NCBI GenBank assembly: GCA_044348665.1
Contig: JBIKSI010000002.1
Span: 1-50,702, forward strand
DNA length: 50,702 nucleotides
From: M2408 sp044348665
Lineage (GTDB): Bacteria; Bacteroidota; Bacteroidia; Flavobacteriales_D; Crocinitomicaceae
Direction: 5' to 3'
Shown here one piece after another: positions 24,412 through 34,071 of the stretch. A model generated the notes under the pieces. That model was not told the DNA's origin and searched no databases. It saw only the letters and a program-made list of their open reading frames with translations. Numbering within the stretch: the first letter of the stretch is position 1; each line of letters begins with the position of its first letter. The translations under genes were made by a program, and so were the position numbers.

Positions 24412-25185
24412 TTATTTTTTATAAAATACAGAACTTGATGCTTGAGCAGTTGGAACAATCAACAAATCATTAATATTGACATGAGCTGGACGGGAACAAA
24501 CGAAATATATGGTTTCAGCAATATCTTCTGCAACAAGTGGTTCAAAACCATTGTAGACAGCGTCGGCAGTTTCTTGATTCCCTTTAAACCTTACTAATGA
24601 AAACTCAGTGTTTACAGCTCCAGGAGCAATGTTTGTAACTTTAATGTTATAAGGTAACAAATCCATTCTCATCGCCTTTGAAATCGCATCTACAGCATGT
24701 TTTGAAGCGCAGTATACGTTTCCTTCTGGATAAACTTCTTTTCCTGCAATGCTGCTAATATTAACAATGTGACCAGCTTTATTCTCCTTAAAATAGGGAA
24801 TAATTTCCTTACTTAAATACAAAAGTCCTTTCACGTTAGTGTCAATCATTTGCTCCCAATCATTTACATCTCCGTTGTCAATTGAATTTCTACCCAAAGC
24901 CAAGCCTGCATTATTCAACAAAATTTTGATGTTTTGTAACACTTCTTTTGGCAAAGATTGCACATTATTTTCTACCTCAGCTTTGATTTGGATATCAAAA
25001 TTTAATAAAATGATATCAATTTTTGGGTTTTCTTCAAAAATCTCTGCTTTTATGGATTCCAAACGTTCTTTTCTTCTGCCTGTTAGAATTAAATCCCAGG
25101 AGTTTTTTGCAAACAATTTGGCTGTAGCAAGGCCGAAACCAGAACTTGCTCCTGATATTAAGATGTAATTTCTTTGTTTTTCCAT
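24412..25185 (-). CDS. Short-chain dehydrogenase/reductase
   Basis: This classical SDR has 257 residues. The NAD(P) motif is SGASSGFGLA at residues 11-20, and Arg37-Arg38 after the second strand suggest NADP preference. NNAG is at 91-94. The catalytic Ser is in NISSIAG (143-149), with Tyr158 and Lys162 in YCASK. The sequence resembles YdfG-type enzymes acting on 3-hydroxy acids or serine, but the substrate is not fixed. The start overlaps the membrane-protein gene's end by 28 bases, so the two are probably co-transcribed. Confidence 0.9.
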   Translation of the reverse strand: MEKQRNYILISGASSGFGLATAKLFAKNSWDLILTGRRKERLESIKAEIFEENPKIDIILLNFDIQIKAEVENNVQSLPKEVLQNIKILLNNAGLALGRNSIDNGDVNDWEQMIDTNVKGLLYLSKEIIPYFKENKAGHIVNISSIAGKEVYPEGNVYCASKHAVDAISKAMRMDLLPYNIKVTNIAPGAVNTEFSLVRFKGNQETADAVYNGFEPLVAEDIAETIYFVCSRPAHVNINDLLIVPTAQASSSVFYKK

Positions 25186-26660
25186 TTTTCCGGGGGATTG
25201 TAAATTATAAATGATAGTATAATAATTGCTAAGTAAACTGGAATTCTATATCGAACAATTGCCCCAATAACTGTTGTTGTCCAACCAATTATTAGACTTA
25301 AACTTAGGATAAATAAAACAAGTGAAATCATTAATGTTAGTTCTTTTCTTTCAAACTTCCTGCGTTTAATAATGCTGAAAATTAAAAATCCAAAAAGCAC
25401 ACATGTTTCTAAAAACTGAGGTATATTGAATTTAGTTCTAGTATCTGTTGGTAAAGGTCTAAAAAGTGAATTAATTAATGCATGTGGAATGTTTTTAACA
25501 AGTTGCAAGTAGGATGATTTGATTAGTGTAGACTTGATATACGAATTTGATTTCAAAAAAACTGCTCGTTTACTTACTGTTATTTTTGTGTTTTTATGAT
25601 GAATCTTTGAAGTTAATTTTTGATTTAGATTCTTCGAAAAACTGAATATTTCTACATCGTCATAAAGATATAAAGTATCTGAAAAAGTATTTATCTTGTT
25701 AATGTCTTTGTAATTTATGTAGTAACTTATTCTCGAGTTATCAGTTTTAAAATAATACCCGCCTTGACTTATGTTATTAAAATCAAATTGTTTTATTGAA
25801 ATGTGATTAATAAATTGTTTGTTCAACTTTGGGAATGAATACAAAATGAATACAAATACACCTAGAATGGCAACCAAAATAACGAAAAAAGATTGCTTTT
25901 TGAATAGAAAAATTGACAGAAAATAAAATATAAAAGGAATAATTAAACATAATAAAACATAGGCCTTAAAACTAAATAAAAGGTAAATTGAAAGAATAAG
26001 TAAAGTAACTTTTAACATTACCTTTTCATTTTTTATTGAAATGGATCTGAAAAATATTCCAATAGAAAAAATCAAAAGTGGTTCCTTTAATACACCACTG
26101 CTCCAAAAAAGCATAGATGGAAAAAAAATTAAAACATAAAAGAAAAGCCTTGAGTTTAACTTTATTTTACCTTTGAAGTAATTAAAAATCAAAACAATTC
26201 CTACTAACGAAAATAAATCAAAAATTAAGAAATGTACATAATTAACATTGAAAGAAAAAAAACCAATAATGCTATTAATTCGTATTATATTTTTAGTATC
26301 GTTGTTTAAAAAATTTAATGGCCTTGACCACATTTCTGTATTAGAAAGATGTTTTAAAATTAACTCATCTGTTTCACCGACCCCGGTCAATAATTTAAAA
26401 TAATCGAGAGGGTAACTATAGAAAACTGAGTTTAGAATTTTAGCATCATTTAAGTAAAAAATAGAATCAGAAAACAAGACACCTTTTCCATAATGCCATG
26501 TAAAAATATAGATAAAAATTAAGGAAGCAATACATTTGATTGCAAAAGCTATTGACAAATCCCAACTGGATAATCCTTCGATTTTTGCAAATTTTGAATA
26601 CCTCAAAATGAGTAATACTGCTAGAGCAAAAAGAAGTGAATATGTTATTTCGAAAATCAT
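25158..26660 (-). CDS. Polytopic membrane protein, paralog of the one in the glycan locus
   Basis: The 500-residue protein has about ten hydrophobic segments and a long hydrophilic loop at about residues 280-395. Blocks shared with the protein at 12250-13584, in the same order, are FFPSMLFWSSGVLKE, FKAYVLLCLIIPFIF, INSLFRPLPTDT and GAIVRYRIPVYLAI. I recognise no catalytic domain. A glycan-related role is possible by analogy with its paralog, but here the neighbours are an SDR and purL. I start at ATG 26660; an upstream TTG is part of a promoter box. Confidence 0.72.
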   Translation of the reverse strand: MIFEITYSLLFALAVLLILRYSKFAKIEGLSSWDLSIAFAIKCIASLIFIYIFTWHYGKGVLFSDSIFYLNDAKILNSVFYSYPLDYFKLLTGVGETDELILKHLSNTEMWSRPLNFLNNDTKNIIRINSIIGFFSFNVNYVHFLIFDLFSLVGIVLIFNYFKGKIKLNSRLFFYVLIFFPSMLFWSSGVLKEPLLIFSIGIFFRSISIKNEKVMLKVTLLILSIYLLFSFKAYVLLCLIIPFIFYFLSIFLFKKQSFFVILVAILGVFVFILYSFPKLNKQFINHISIKQFDFNNISQGGYYFKTDNSRISYYINYKDINKINTFSDTLYLYDDVEIFSFSKNLNQKLTSKIHHKNTKITVSKRAVFLKSNSYIKSTLIKSSYLQLVKNIPHALINSLFRPLPTDTRTKFNIPQFLETCVLFGFLIFSIIKRRKFERKELTLMISLVLFILSLSLIIGWTTTVIGAIVRYRIPVYLAIIILSFIIYNPPEKWKNKEITS

Positions 26661-26669
26661 ATTGAGCCT

Positions 26670-26677
26670 CAAAGTTA
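26670..26677 (-). promoter_or_regulatory. -7 box of the membrane-protein gene
   Basis: The minus strand reads TAACTTTG, matching TAnnTTTG, ending 9 bases before the ATG at 26660, so the leader would be about 5 bases. Confidence 0.5.
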
Positions 26678-26743
26678 CACTTTTGAAGATTTAAAATCTA
26701 GTTTTTTCATCTATTAATTAACATTTCGATCAATTTATAAAGA

Positions 26744-26779
26744 TTTTGCTAAAAAACCGATTTAGAATTTTTACTTTTG
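26744..26779 (+). promoter_or_regulatory. purL promoter
   Basis: A TTTTG at 26744-26748 and TACTTTTG at 26772-26779 fit the Bacteroidota -33/-7 pattern with a 23-base spacer. The purL ATG is 15 bases after the -7 box. Confidence 0.65.
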
Positions 26780-26794
26780 CACAAAATTTTTCAC

Positions 26795-29032
26795 ATGGAA
26801 AACACACTTCACCAAGAAGCAACAGTAGAACAAGCAATTGAATTAGGTTTAAGAGCCGATGAATTTGAAATGATTAAAAAGATTTTGGGAAGAACACCCA
26901 ACTTCACCGAAACAAGTGTATATTCGGTTATGTGGTCAGAACATTGTTCTTACAAAAATTCAATCTTTTGGCTGAAACAATTACCAAAAGATGGTCCTCA
27001 TATGCTTGTTAAAGCTGGTGAAGAAAATGCTGGTTTAGTTGATTTAGGTGACGGAATTGGTTGTGTTTTTAAAATTGAATCGCATAATCACCCAAGCGCA
27101 TTAGAACCTTATCAAGGAGCAGCAACTGGTGTTGGTGGAATAAATCGCGATATTTTCACCATGGGTGCAAGGCCAATCGCCCAATTAAATTCTTTGCGTT
27201 TTGGTGATATTTCTCAAGATAGAACGAAATGGTTGGTAAAAGGTGTTGTAAAAGGAATTGGTGATTATGGAAATGCATTCGGAATTCCGATTGTTGGCGG
27301 AGAAGTATTTTTTGATAAATCATACAATCAAAACCCTTTGGTAAATGCTTTTTCAGCAGGAATTATCGATACTAAAAAAGTTATTTCTGCAAAGGCAACA
27401 GGTCCAGGGAATCCAGTTTACATTGTTGGTTCTGCGACAGGTAAGGATGGAATTGCTGGAGCAGCTTTCGCTTCAAAAGATATTACAGAAGATTCTGCAA
27501 ATGATTTACCATCTGTACAAGTTGGTGATCCATTTCAAGAAAAATTATTGTTGGAAGCTACTATGGAATTAGCTGAAACAAATTCTATTCGCGGCATGCA
27601 AGACATGGGTGCTGCAGGTATCACTTGTTCTACAAACGAAATGAGTGCTGCTGGTGGCGTTGGAATGGATATTCATTTGGATAAAGTACCAACTCGCCAA
27701 GAAAATATGCTTCCTTATGAAATATTACTTTCTGAATCACAAGAAAGAATGTTGGTGGTAATCCAAAAAGGTGAAGAAGCGAAAGTAAAAGCAATTTTTG
27801 ATAAATGGGATTTACATGCTGAGGAAATTGGAGTGGTAACAGATTCAGATCGAGTACGTTATTTTATGAATGGTGAGTTAGTGGGCGATGTTCCTGCAGA
27901 ATCACTTGTTTTAGGCGGTGGAGCTCCACAATATCAAAGAGAATATTCCGAGCCAGCTTATTATCAAGAATTTAAAAAGTTTGACATCAATTCAATCGAG
28001 CAACCTGAAGATTTAAAAGAGGTAGCTCTATTTTTATTGCAACATCCAAATATTGCATCCAAAAAATGGGTTTACCAACAGTATGACTCTATGGTTGGAA
28101 CTAAAACGATGACAACTAATCGTCCATCGGATGCTGGAATCGTAAACATTAAAGGAACTGATAAAGGTTTAGCTATGACAGTTGATTGCAATTCACGTTA
28201 TGTAAATGCTGATCCAGAAATCGGTACCATGATTGCAGTTGCTGAAGCAGCTCGAAATATTACTTGTGCTGGTGGAGAACCGAGTGCCATAACGAATTGT
28301 TTGAACTTCGGAAACCCTTATAATCCAGAGTCTTACTGGCAATTCGTAGGAGCTATCAAAGGAATGTCAAAAGCTTGTTTGAAGTTTGAAACACCAGTTA
28401 CTGGAGGAAATGTATCTTTTTACAATCAATCTGTAATTAACGGCAAAGAAGTTCCTGTTTTCCCAACTCCAACAATTGGAATGATTGGTTTGGTAAACGA
28501 TAAATCAAAAATCATGAGTTTGGATTTCAAACAAAAAGGAGATTTAATTTTTGTTTTGGGTGAAACAGTTGAAGACATTGCTTCATCGGAGTATTTAGCT
28601 TCTTTCCACAATGTGGAAGCCTCTCCTGCACCTCATTTTGATTTAGAAAAAGAATACGCTTTACATCAAACAGTTAAAACTTTAATTCAAAGTGAATTAA
28701 TCAATGCAGCGCACGATTGTTCAGATGGCGGATTATTTATTGCTTTAGCTGAAATGTCTTTCCCAAGAGGATTAGGTTTTGACATTGTAACCGATTCAGA
28801 AATCAGAGAGGATGCATTTTTATTTGGTGAGTCTCAAGGTCGTGCAGTTGTTACTGTGACAGAAGAAAATGAAGAAAAATTCATCGAATATTTATTAGAA
28901 TCTGGAATTAATTTTACTTTGTTGGGTCACGTAACTAAAGGCAAATTTATGATTGATGATGATCACTACGGCTTTTGTCATGAATTGAAAGATATTTACG
29001 ATTCTGCTTTGGAGACTTATTTGGAGAAGTAG
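26795..29032 (+). CDS. purL: Phosphoribosylformylglycinamidine synthase, small-type PurL subunit
   Basis: The 745-residue protein matches the small PurL of the PurS-PurQ-PurL system. It converts FGAR to FGAM with ATP and ammonia in purine synthesis. Signatures include SEHCSYKNS near the N-terminus, KIESHNHPSALEPYQGAATGVGG (split across residues about 88-110), GGEVFFD, MQDMGAAGITCS, and in the second half GGNVSFYNQ and AHDCSDGGL. There is no C-terminal glutaminase domain, so PurQ and PurS must be encoded elsewhere. I use ATG 26795; a TTG six codons earlier is in the -7 box. Confidence 0.96.
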   Translation: MENTLHQEATVEQAIELGLRADEFEMIKKILGRTPNFTETSVYSVMWSEHCSYKNSIFWLKQLPKDGPHMLVKAGEENAGLVDLGDGIGCVFKIESHNHPSALEPYQGAATGVGGINRDIFTMGARPIAQLNSLRFGDISQDRTKWLVKGVVKGIGDYGNAFGIPIVGGEVFFDKSYNQNPLVNAFSAGIIDTKKVISAKATGPGNPVYIVGSATGKDGIAGAAFASKDITEDSANDLPSVQVGDPFQEKLLLEATMELAETNSIRGMQDMGAAGITCSTNEMSAAGGVGMDIHLDKVPTRQENMLPYEILLSESQERMLVVIQKGEEAKVKAIFDKWDLHAEEIGVVTDSDRVRYFMNGELVGDVPAESLVLGGGAPQYQREYSEPAYYQEFKKFDINSIEQPEDLKEVALFLLQHPNIASKKWVYQQYDSMVGTKTMTTNRPSDAGIVNIKGTDKGLAMTVDCNSRYVNADPEIGTMIAVAEAARNITCAGGEPSAITNCLNFGNPYNPESYWQFVGAIKGMSKACLKFETPVTGGNVSFYNQSVINGKEVPVFPTPTIGMIGLVNDKSKIMSLDFKQKGDLIFVLGETVEDIASSEYLASFHNVEASPAPHFDLEKEYALHQTVKTLIQSELINAAHDCSDGGLFIALAEMSFPRGLGFDIVTDSEIREDAFLFGESQGRAVVTVTEENEEKFIEYLLESGINFTLLGHVTKGKFMIDDDHYGFCHELKDIYDSALETYLEK

Positions 29033-29091
29033 CATATTGTTTGGTAAATCGTCTTAATATTTTGTTTCAGATTACAAAACTTTTAATTTTT

Positions 29092-29099
29092 TATTTTTG
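29092..29099 (+). promoter_or_regulatory. -7 box upstream of the MpaB-family gene
   Basis: TATTTTTG matches TAnnTTTG, 45 bases before the proposed start. No -33 at the usual spacing. Confidence 0.45.
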
Positions 29100-29144
29100 C
29101 AATATAAATTTATAATTTCACCAAAGATTTTAAAATTTTAATTT

Positions 29145-30320
29145 TTGACTCCAACTCGTTTCATATATCCTTCCCCCGATTTCGATTATTATTGGAAACA
29201 AGGTCATGGAAAAAAAATGATTGCGAAATTGGACAAAATTCCAACGCAAACTGAAATTGAAAAGCACATTCCAAAGTTATTCGAATTTGATAGCTTGGCA
29301 GATGAGGTGATTCGTGACATATATCTCAAAAATGGATTCAAAGAAGCTGATAATTTAATTCAAAACGCACTTAAAAATGGAATTGACAGTGTTCCTGATG
29401 CGCCAATTTGCTTGCAAAATCTCTTTTCTGAAATGGAAAAAACTCCAGATTGGTTGGATCCTCAAATATTAAAAAATGGGGTAGATTTTTGTCAAAGAGG
29501 AGCTGCTTTTGGCTTGATGGTCCTCAGAAATTACAGTTTGATGGGTGGATATGAATCTGCTGCCATCAATAAACCCTTAATTTTTACCGGTGCACTAAAA
29601 AAAGGATCAGTAAAACGAATTACAGATACAACAGAATTTTGGATTAATATCACCGGAAATAACGCACTTAATCGTTTTGAAGCTGGATTTGAAAGTTGTC
29701 TCAAAACTCGTTTAATGCATGCTTATGCGCGAGTTTCTATTCTTAATGACCCAAATTGGGAAACGGAATCATGGGGTATTCCGCTCAATGCGTGGGACAT
29801 GATAGCAACCAATTTAGGCTTTTCTCTGGTTTATTTAAACGGATTAAATCTACTTGGTTACAAAGCTTCTAGCAAGGACATAGAAGGATTATTTCACTTT
29901 TGGAAATATGTAGGTCATTTGATTGGTATCCCTCCTTCCTACCTTCCAAATACAGAGAAAGAAGCGATTGAAGCACTTTATTCTTGGACAATTACTCAAC
30001 CACCGGGAGATGAGGACACCAAAACGCTTGCAATAGCACTAATGAATGAGCCTTTTAAAGCAAATTTTCCAAAATATTATTGGCAAAAAAAGTTTGTGGT
30101 ACAATCGCATTTGGCATATAATCATTTTTTCCTCGGTAAACGTTCATGTGAAAATATGAAACTGCCAAAATCTAAACTTTGGTTTTTACCCTATATTGCA
30201 AAATATTTGAATCATTTGAATGAGTTTATCGCATATAAAAATGAATTTTTTATGAAAAGAAGAATCAAAAAAGGCAGAAATCAACAGGAGAAAATTAAAG
30301 CTATTTTTTTCTTTAGGTAA
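29145..30320 (+). CDS. MpaB/rubber-oxygenase-like family protein (DUF2236)
   Basis: The 391-residue protein has the DUF2236 layout: RGAAFGLMVLRNYSLMGGYESAAINKPLI in the centre (about residues 123-151), a RITDTTEFW block (164-172), and TRLMHAYARVSI then IPLNAWDMIATNLGFS. Family members include the latex-clearing protein and the fungal MpaB oxygenase, which can bind heme b and cleave double bonds. The C-terminus is basic. The start is a TTG at 29145; the first in-frame ATG, at 29217, would cut 24 residues that look like coding sequence. Its substrate is unknown. Confidence 0.75.
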   Translation: MTPTRFIYPSPDFDYYWKQGHGKKMIAKLDKIPTQTEIEKHIPKLFEFDSLADEVIRDIYLKNGFKEADNLIQNALKNGIDSVPDAPICLQNLFSEMEKTPDWLDPQILKNGVDFCQRGAAFGLMVLRNYSLMGGYESAAINKPLIFTGALKKGSVKRITDTTEFWINITGNNALNRFEAGFESCLKTRLMHAYARVSILNDPNWETESWGIPLNAWDMIATNLGFSLVYLNGLNLLGYKASSKDIEGLFHFWKYVGHLIGIPPSYLPNTEKEAIEALYSWTITQPPGDEDTKTLAIALMNEPFKANFPKYYWQKKFVVQSHLAYNHFFLGKRSCENMKLPKSKLWFLPYIAKYLNHLNEFIAYKNEFFMKRRIKKGRNQQEKIKAIFFFR

Positions 30321-30348
30321 AAAAGCCAATCAATTTAATATTTCTCAC

Positions 30349-31662
30349 CTACTCAGCCAAAATCGCGTCAATATCAGCAATTGAATTGATTTTTTTGGCT
30401 CTTTTTCTTAAATTAAATTGAAAGTTTTTTGAACCTCGTGCTTTTAAGAATTCTGAATATTCACTGATTGCAACTAAATTTCCTGCCAAGACCACTAAGA
30501 TTTTATTGACTCCTTTTGGATCAAAAATCAATTTGTCCCATTTTTTTGAAACGCGAGACAATAATTTATCTTTCCCACTGAAATGAAAAATTTTCGCATC
30601 TTCTTCTAAACCTTTCGAATTTATTAAAAAATTAGCATCCGTTACCGCCAATTCACCAGTTTCAACTAACTTGTCAATTTTATCCCAATTGTACAAACCA
30701 AAAGAAGAAATCTTATAGTTACGTAGAATATCAGCTTCCATTTGTATTTGAGCCTCTTTTTCTTTTTTCTCTTTTACCTTTTCGTTCAAAGTATTGATTT
30801 TAGCAGTAATATCTGCTGTTGACTCATTTTCAAGTAAATAAGGTGATACATTTATACTGATCGTCTTTTCAGAATTACTCAAAGTCATTTTATAGATTCC
30901 CTTTTTAGAATTGACAACGGATAAAGAAACATCGAACCAAGCTTCTTCCAAAACCCATTTATTTCTCGCAGGATTATTTTTATCGTATTCGTCCAAACAC
31001 AACCACTTTAAGCCATCAAAGGGTTTCAATTCATCATGTGTTGAATAATCAACTTCCAATTGAAATAAATTATCATCCTCAAAAAGTTTTAACTTTTCTT
31101 TTTTTCTTTGATTAACTTTTGGTGTTGAAATTCCTTTAAAATCCCATTTTCCTGTTTCTTGATCAATCTTGTAGAAAGAAAAATCATTTCCAGATTTGTA
31201 AGAAGCAAAATCTACATCAATATTTTTTCCTTTGGCAATTTCTAACTTTTCACTCCCTTGATTGGCTCCAATTTCAAACATTCCAGCAGAAATAAAATCA
31301 TAACTCACCCCCGAAGAATCGTAAGTCATAGGAATTCCACTTGCAATGATTTCTGCAGGAGAATTGATAGATCGGTAAGTCAAATCCACTTTTCCTTTCA
31401 CTTTTTTACCTTTAGAATCGACCAAAGAATTCGCAGGAATGGTAATAATTGTGCCTTCCTTGGTTTCAATTTTGGCATCTTTCGAAGCATCAAACGAAAA
31501 ATTATTCATTGGAACATCAACTCCTTCAAAAGGTGGTTTTATGACAGCTATTTTTTCCTTCAGTTTTTTATCTTTTGCAACTGTGCAAGAATAAATAGCA
31601 AATGCTAAAACACTAATATTTGCAAAAGAAAACAAAAATTTTGTGCTGATTAAGTTTTTCAT
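30349..31662 (-). CDS. Lipoprotein with ZU5-like N-terminal region, function unknown
   Basis: The 437-residue protein has a signal sequence ending AIYSC, a likely lipobox with Cys26. Residues about 55-165 read EGTIITIPANSLVDSKGKKV, then KVDLTYRSI and YDFISAGMFEIGA. This resembles the ZU5-like region found in many Bacteroidota surface lipoproteins. The rest has a charged coiled-coil stretch (about 285-310, KEKKEKEAQIQME) and an uncharacterised C-terminus. It converges with the MpaB-family gene and is separated by 30 bases from the next secreted protein. I cannot give a function. Confidence 0.7.
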   Translation of the reverse strand: MKNLISTKFLFSFANISVLAFAIYSCTVAKDKKLKEKIAVIKPPFEGVDVPMNNFSFDASKDAKIETKEGTIITIPANSLVDSKGKKVKGKVDLTYRSINSPAEIIASGIPMTYDSSGVSYDFISAGMFEIGANQGSEKLEIAKGKNIDVDFASYKSGNDFSFYKIDQETGKWDFKGISTPKVNQRKKEKLKLFEDDNLFQLEVDYSTHDELKPFDGLKWLCLDEYDKNNPARNKWVLEEAWFDVSLSVVNSKKGIYKMTLSNSEKTISINVSPYLLENESTADITAKINTLNEKVKEKKEKEAQIQMEADILRNYKISSFGLYNWDKIDKLVETGELAVTDANFLINSKGLEEDAKIFHFSGKDKLLSRVSKKWDKLIFDPKGVNKILVVLAGNLVAISEYSEFLKARGSKNFQFNLRKRAKKINSIADIDAILAE

Positions 31663-31692
31663 GATTTCTGGGTTTAAAAGTTAAATTGCTAG

Positions 31693-33288
31693 TTAATCAT
31701 TGATATATGTGTGCAAATAAAGCTTGTTTTTATCTAAACTCAACCAATGAAATTGATTTGTTTGAGGGTTATATTTTAGACTAAATCCTGGAGAAAACAA
31801 CTTTCCATCGATAAATAATTCCATTTTTCGATCGTCGCATTCTGCATAATGTTTATTCCCTTTAGAAAAAGCAAAAAAGTTACTTGCTTCCACAGGTCCA
31901 AATCGTTTTTCGCTCCCTTTTGGAATCACATAAGCTTTATCATCTTTAAACTCAAAATTAAATGCCTTTCCTTTAACATTATACCATTCAGGATAAATTG
32001 GTCCCATTTTGGCTTCCTCAAAGGTTATTTTTTTGCCATTTTTATAAAAATCATCATAAATCCCATTTTTCTTAATCATATAAATATCAGGATAATAGCT
32101 GCAATCCAAACTTGCTACCTTTGAATGTTCTGTTTCCTTTCCATTAAGAACCAAGGTAGAGTCGGAACTTCGGATGTACATAAAATCTTCTCCAACAATG
32201 AAAAAATTTCTAATTTCGAAATCCTTAGAGGTACCAACCACTTTAAATTCGTTCTTTTTATAGGCTGAATATTCAAATACACCGTTTCCAATGTCTTTTT
32301 TAAATAGCATTCTAAAGTAAGGTGTATTCTCTATATTTCCCCAATATAAATCGATTGTATGATGCACGCCCAGAGGATTTTTACTTTCAAAAACAGTATC
32401 TTTTCCGTTGTTTTTAAAAAGATGTAATACGTCGCCAAAAGAATTATAAATCACTTCGTATTTGTAATATTTGCTTTCAAATTTTTGACCATTTACATAT
32501 ACATATTCCACATTTCGATCTGTCCCAAGTTCAGTTCCTGTTATCGCAATATTGTCATTGGAAAAAATACGAACATTAGGCTCTGATCGAAAAGTGATTG
32601 GTATTTCTTTTTTAAAATAGACTTTCCATTCCCCATTTTTATTTTTGTATTTTATCGCAAATTTCCTAGTAGATGCAGCAAGATAAGTGTAATCAAACTT
32701 GGCATCTTCGTAAGGTCCAAAATCCACTCCATTGTGATGAATATGGACTTTTTCATTCTGTTTGTAGCTAAAAGCAAGTTCATTTTTAGAAGCAGAGCTC
32801 ACATGCAAAAAAGAATACGGACCATACGTTTTTTTTGTATGGAACGAATGAAAATAATACATATCATTCAAGCTATATTGGTAACCATCAACGTTATAAA
32901 CTCCATTTGAACCTGAAGTAATTGCATCAATTTGATCATAAGGTCCGTGTTTACCTCCATCAGTGAAATGCATGTAGTAAAGCTTTTTTCCATTAATTTC
33001 AACTACTGATTTCCAAAATTTGTCACCAGAAAAGTAAAAGCTTGAAAAGTTACCCTGAAGTTTTCCATTTTTATATAATTTATACTCTCTTTTACCATTT
33101 TCAACGATAAATTCATGCCCCACGCCAGTAGATTGAATTAATATCTTTGACTCACCTCTAGATATATATTCACCTTCTTTTAAGGTATGAATCAAGGTTT
33201 TAGTGTGTTTCCCTTTCACTTTAACAACATTCTGCGAAAATGACAAGCTTAGAATAAACAAGAAAATTAGGGTGATTTTAGTTTTCAT
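31693..33288 (-). CDS. Secreted repeat-containing protein, function unknown
   Basis: The 531-residue protein has a signal peptide ending SLSFSQ. The mature part shows recurring short beta-like units with KNG, GPY and FG turns, for example YKNGKLQG, GKHGPYDQI, KKTYGPYSF, GVDFGPYED and RFGPVEA. These suggest a beta-propeller or WG-repeat-like fold, inferred from the pattern only. Its start overlaps the upstream lytic-transglycosylase-like gene by 11 bases, so the two are probably made together and exported. Confidence 0.65.
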   Translation of the reverse strand: MKTKITLIFLFILSLSFSQNVVKVKGKHTKTLIHTLKEGEYISRGESKILIQSTGVGHEFIVENGKREYKLYKNGKLQGNFSSFYFSGDKFWKSVVEINGKKLYYMHFTDGGKHGPYDQIDAITSGSNGVYNVDGYQYSLNDMYYFHSFHTKKTYGPYSFLHVSSASKNELAFSYKQNEKVHIHHNGVDFGPYEDAKFDYTYLAASTRKFAIKYKNKNGEWKVYFKKEIPITFRSEPNVRIFSNDNIAITGTELGTDRNVEYVYVNGQKFESKYYKYEVIYNSFGDVLHLFKNNGKDTVFESKNPLGVHHTIDLYWGNIENTPYFRMLFKKDIGNGVFEYSAYKKNEFKVVGTSKDFEIRNFFIVGEDFMYIRSSDSTLVLNGKETEHSKVASLDCSYYPDIYMIKKNGIYDDFYKNGKKITFEEAKMGPIYPEWYNVKGKAFNFEFKDDKAYVIPKGSEKRFGPVEASNFFAFSKGNKHYAECDDRKMELFIDGKLFSPGFSLKYNPQTNQFHWLSLDKNKLYLHTYIND

Positions 33289-33970
33289 GGGAGAAAAATT
33301 TAGTTTTACATTCTACTGCTAAGTCAGAATAAGCATAATTTTGCGCTTGATTATGAATTCCATTTGGAAAGGCCTTAATTTCTTGCCATTTTAGAATTTC
33401 ATCTGTTTTTTTAAAAAAACCATAGTTATATGCCGCCGCAACAAAGGAAAGTTCATTAGAAGAAATATCTTCCTGCAAATATCTATTTTTCATCAATTTA
33501 ACAAAAGCACATAAATATTCCAATTGCCAATTTTCATTTTCTAAGCGCTTTAATCGTTCTTCACGTTGACTTTTTGCAGCAGTAGATTTGTATGCAAATT
33601 TTTGTCTTAAATCAACATGAAAGATTGAATCATTTTCTATGGAATTTTCCAATTTCTCAATAAAACTAGGTTTCATTTGAAAGTAGCCGATAGAAAAATC
33701 AGAACTTTCACTTCCATTTTCAACATAATAATAATCTAAAATGGACTTTTCCAGCAGATTGGAGAAATTATTGAAACGAGCACATTCTGGAAATACTACT
33801 GGCAAAATATCTGATTTTTTTAGCTCGTATTTTTTTGAAATTATTGTTGCTTGTTTATCGATTTTTTTAAAATAAGACAAGGCAAAATTAAAATCCAAAT
33901 TTACTTGTTCAGAAAACTTGGTTGAACTAAAAAAATAAAACATGGCGAGAAATAACACAATCTTTTTCAT
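33278..33970 (-). CDS. Lytic-transglycosylase-like (SLT) protein
   Basis: The product (230 residues from ATG 33970) has a signal peptide ending near FFSSTKFS. It has an SLT-like motif order: FPECARFNNF, where the Glu could be the catalytic acid; SIGYFQMKPSF, resembling the GxMQxxP motif; and VAAAYNYGF, resembling the AYNxG motif. Such enzymes cleave peptidoglycan glycan strands. The sequence is diverged and shorter at the catalytic Glu region than E. coli Slt. It is 11 bases overlapped with the secreted repeat protein. A TTG two codons earlier is less likely as the start. Confidence 0.65.
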   Translation of the reverse strand: MKKIVLFLAMFYFFSSTKFSEQVNLDFNFALSYFKKIDKQATIISKKYELKKSDILPVVFPECARFNNFSNLLEKSILDYYYVENGSESSDFSIGYFQMKPSFIEKLENSIENDSIFHVDLRQKFAYKSTAAKSQREERLKRLENENWQLEYLCAFVKLMKNRYLQEDISSNELSFVAAAYNYGFFKKTDEILKWQEIKAFPNGIHNQAQNYAYSDLAVECKTKFFSHEN

Positions 33971-34071
33971 AATCAAAGCATTTGATTTTTTAAAGATAAT
34001 GTATTTTTATTCAATTAGTTACACAATTAGTGTAAAATACGAAAAATTACGTAGTGAAAAAAAATAGGATT

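Noticed and set aside
26777..26794. TTG start giving purL six extra residues
   Set aside because: The TTG is part of a TAnnTTTG promoter box; the ATG at 26795 matches the usual PurL N-terminus region.
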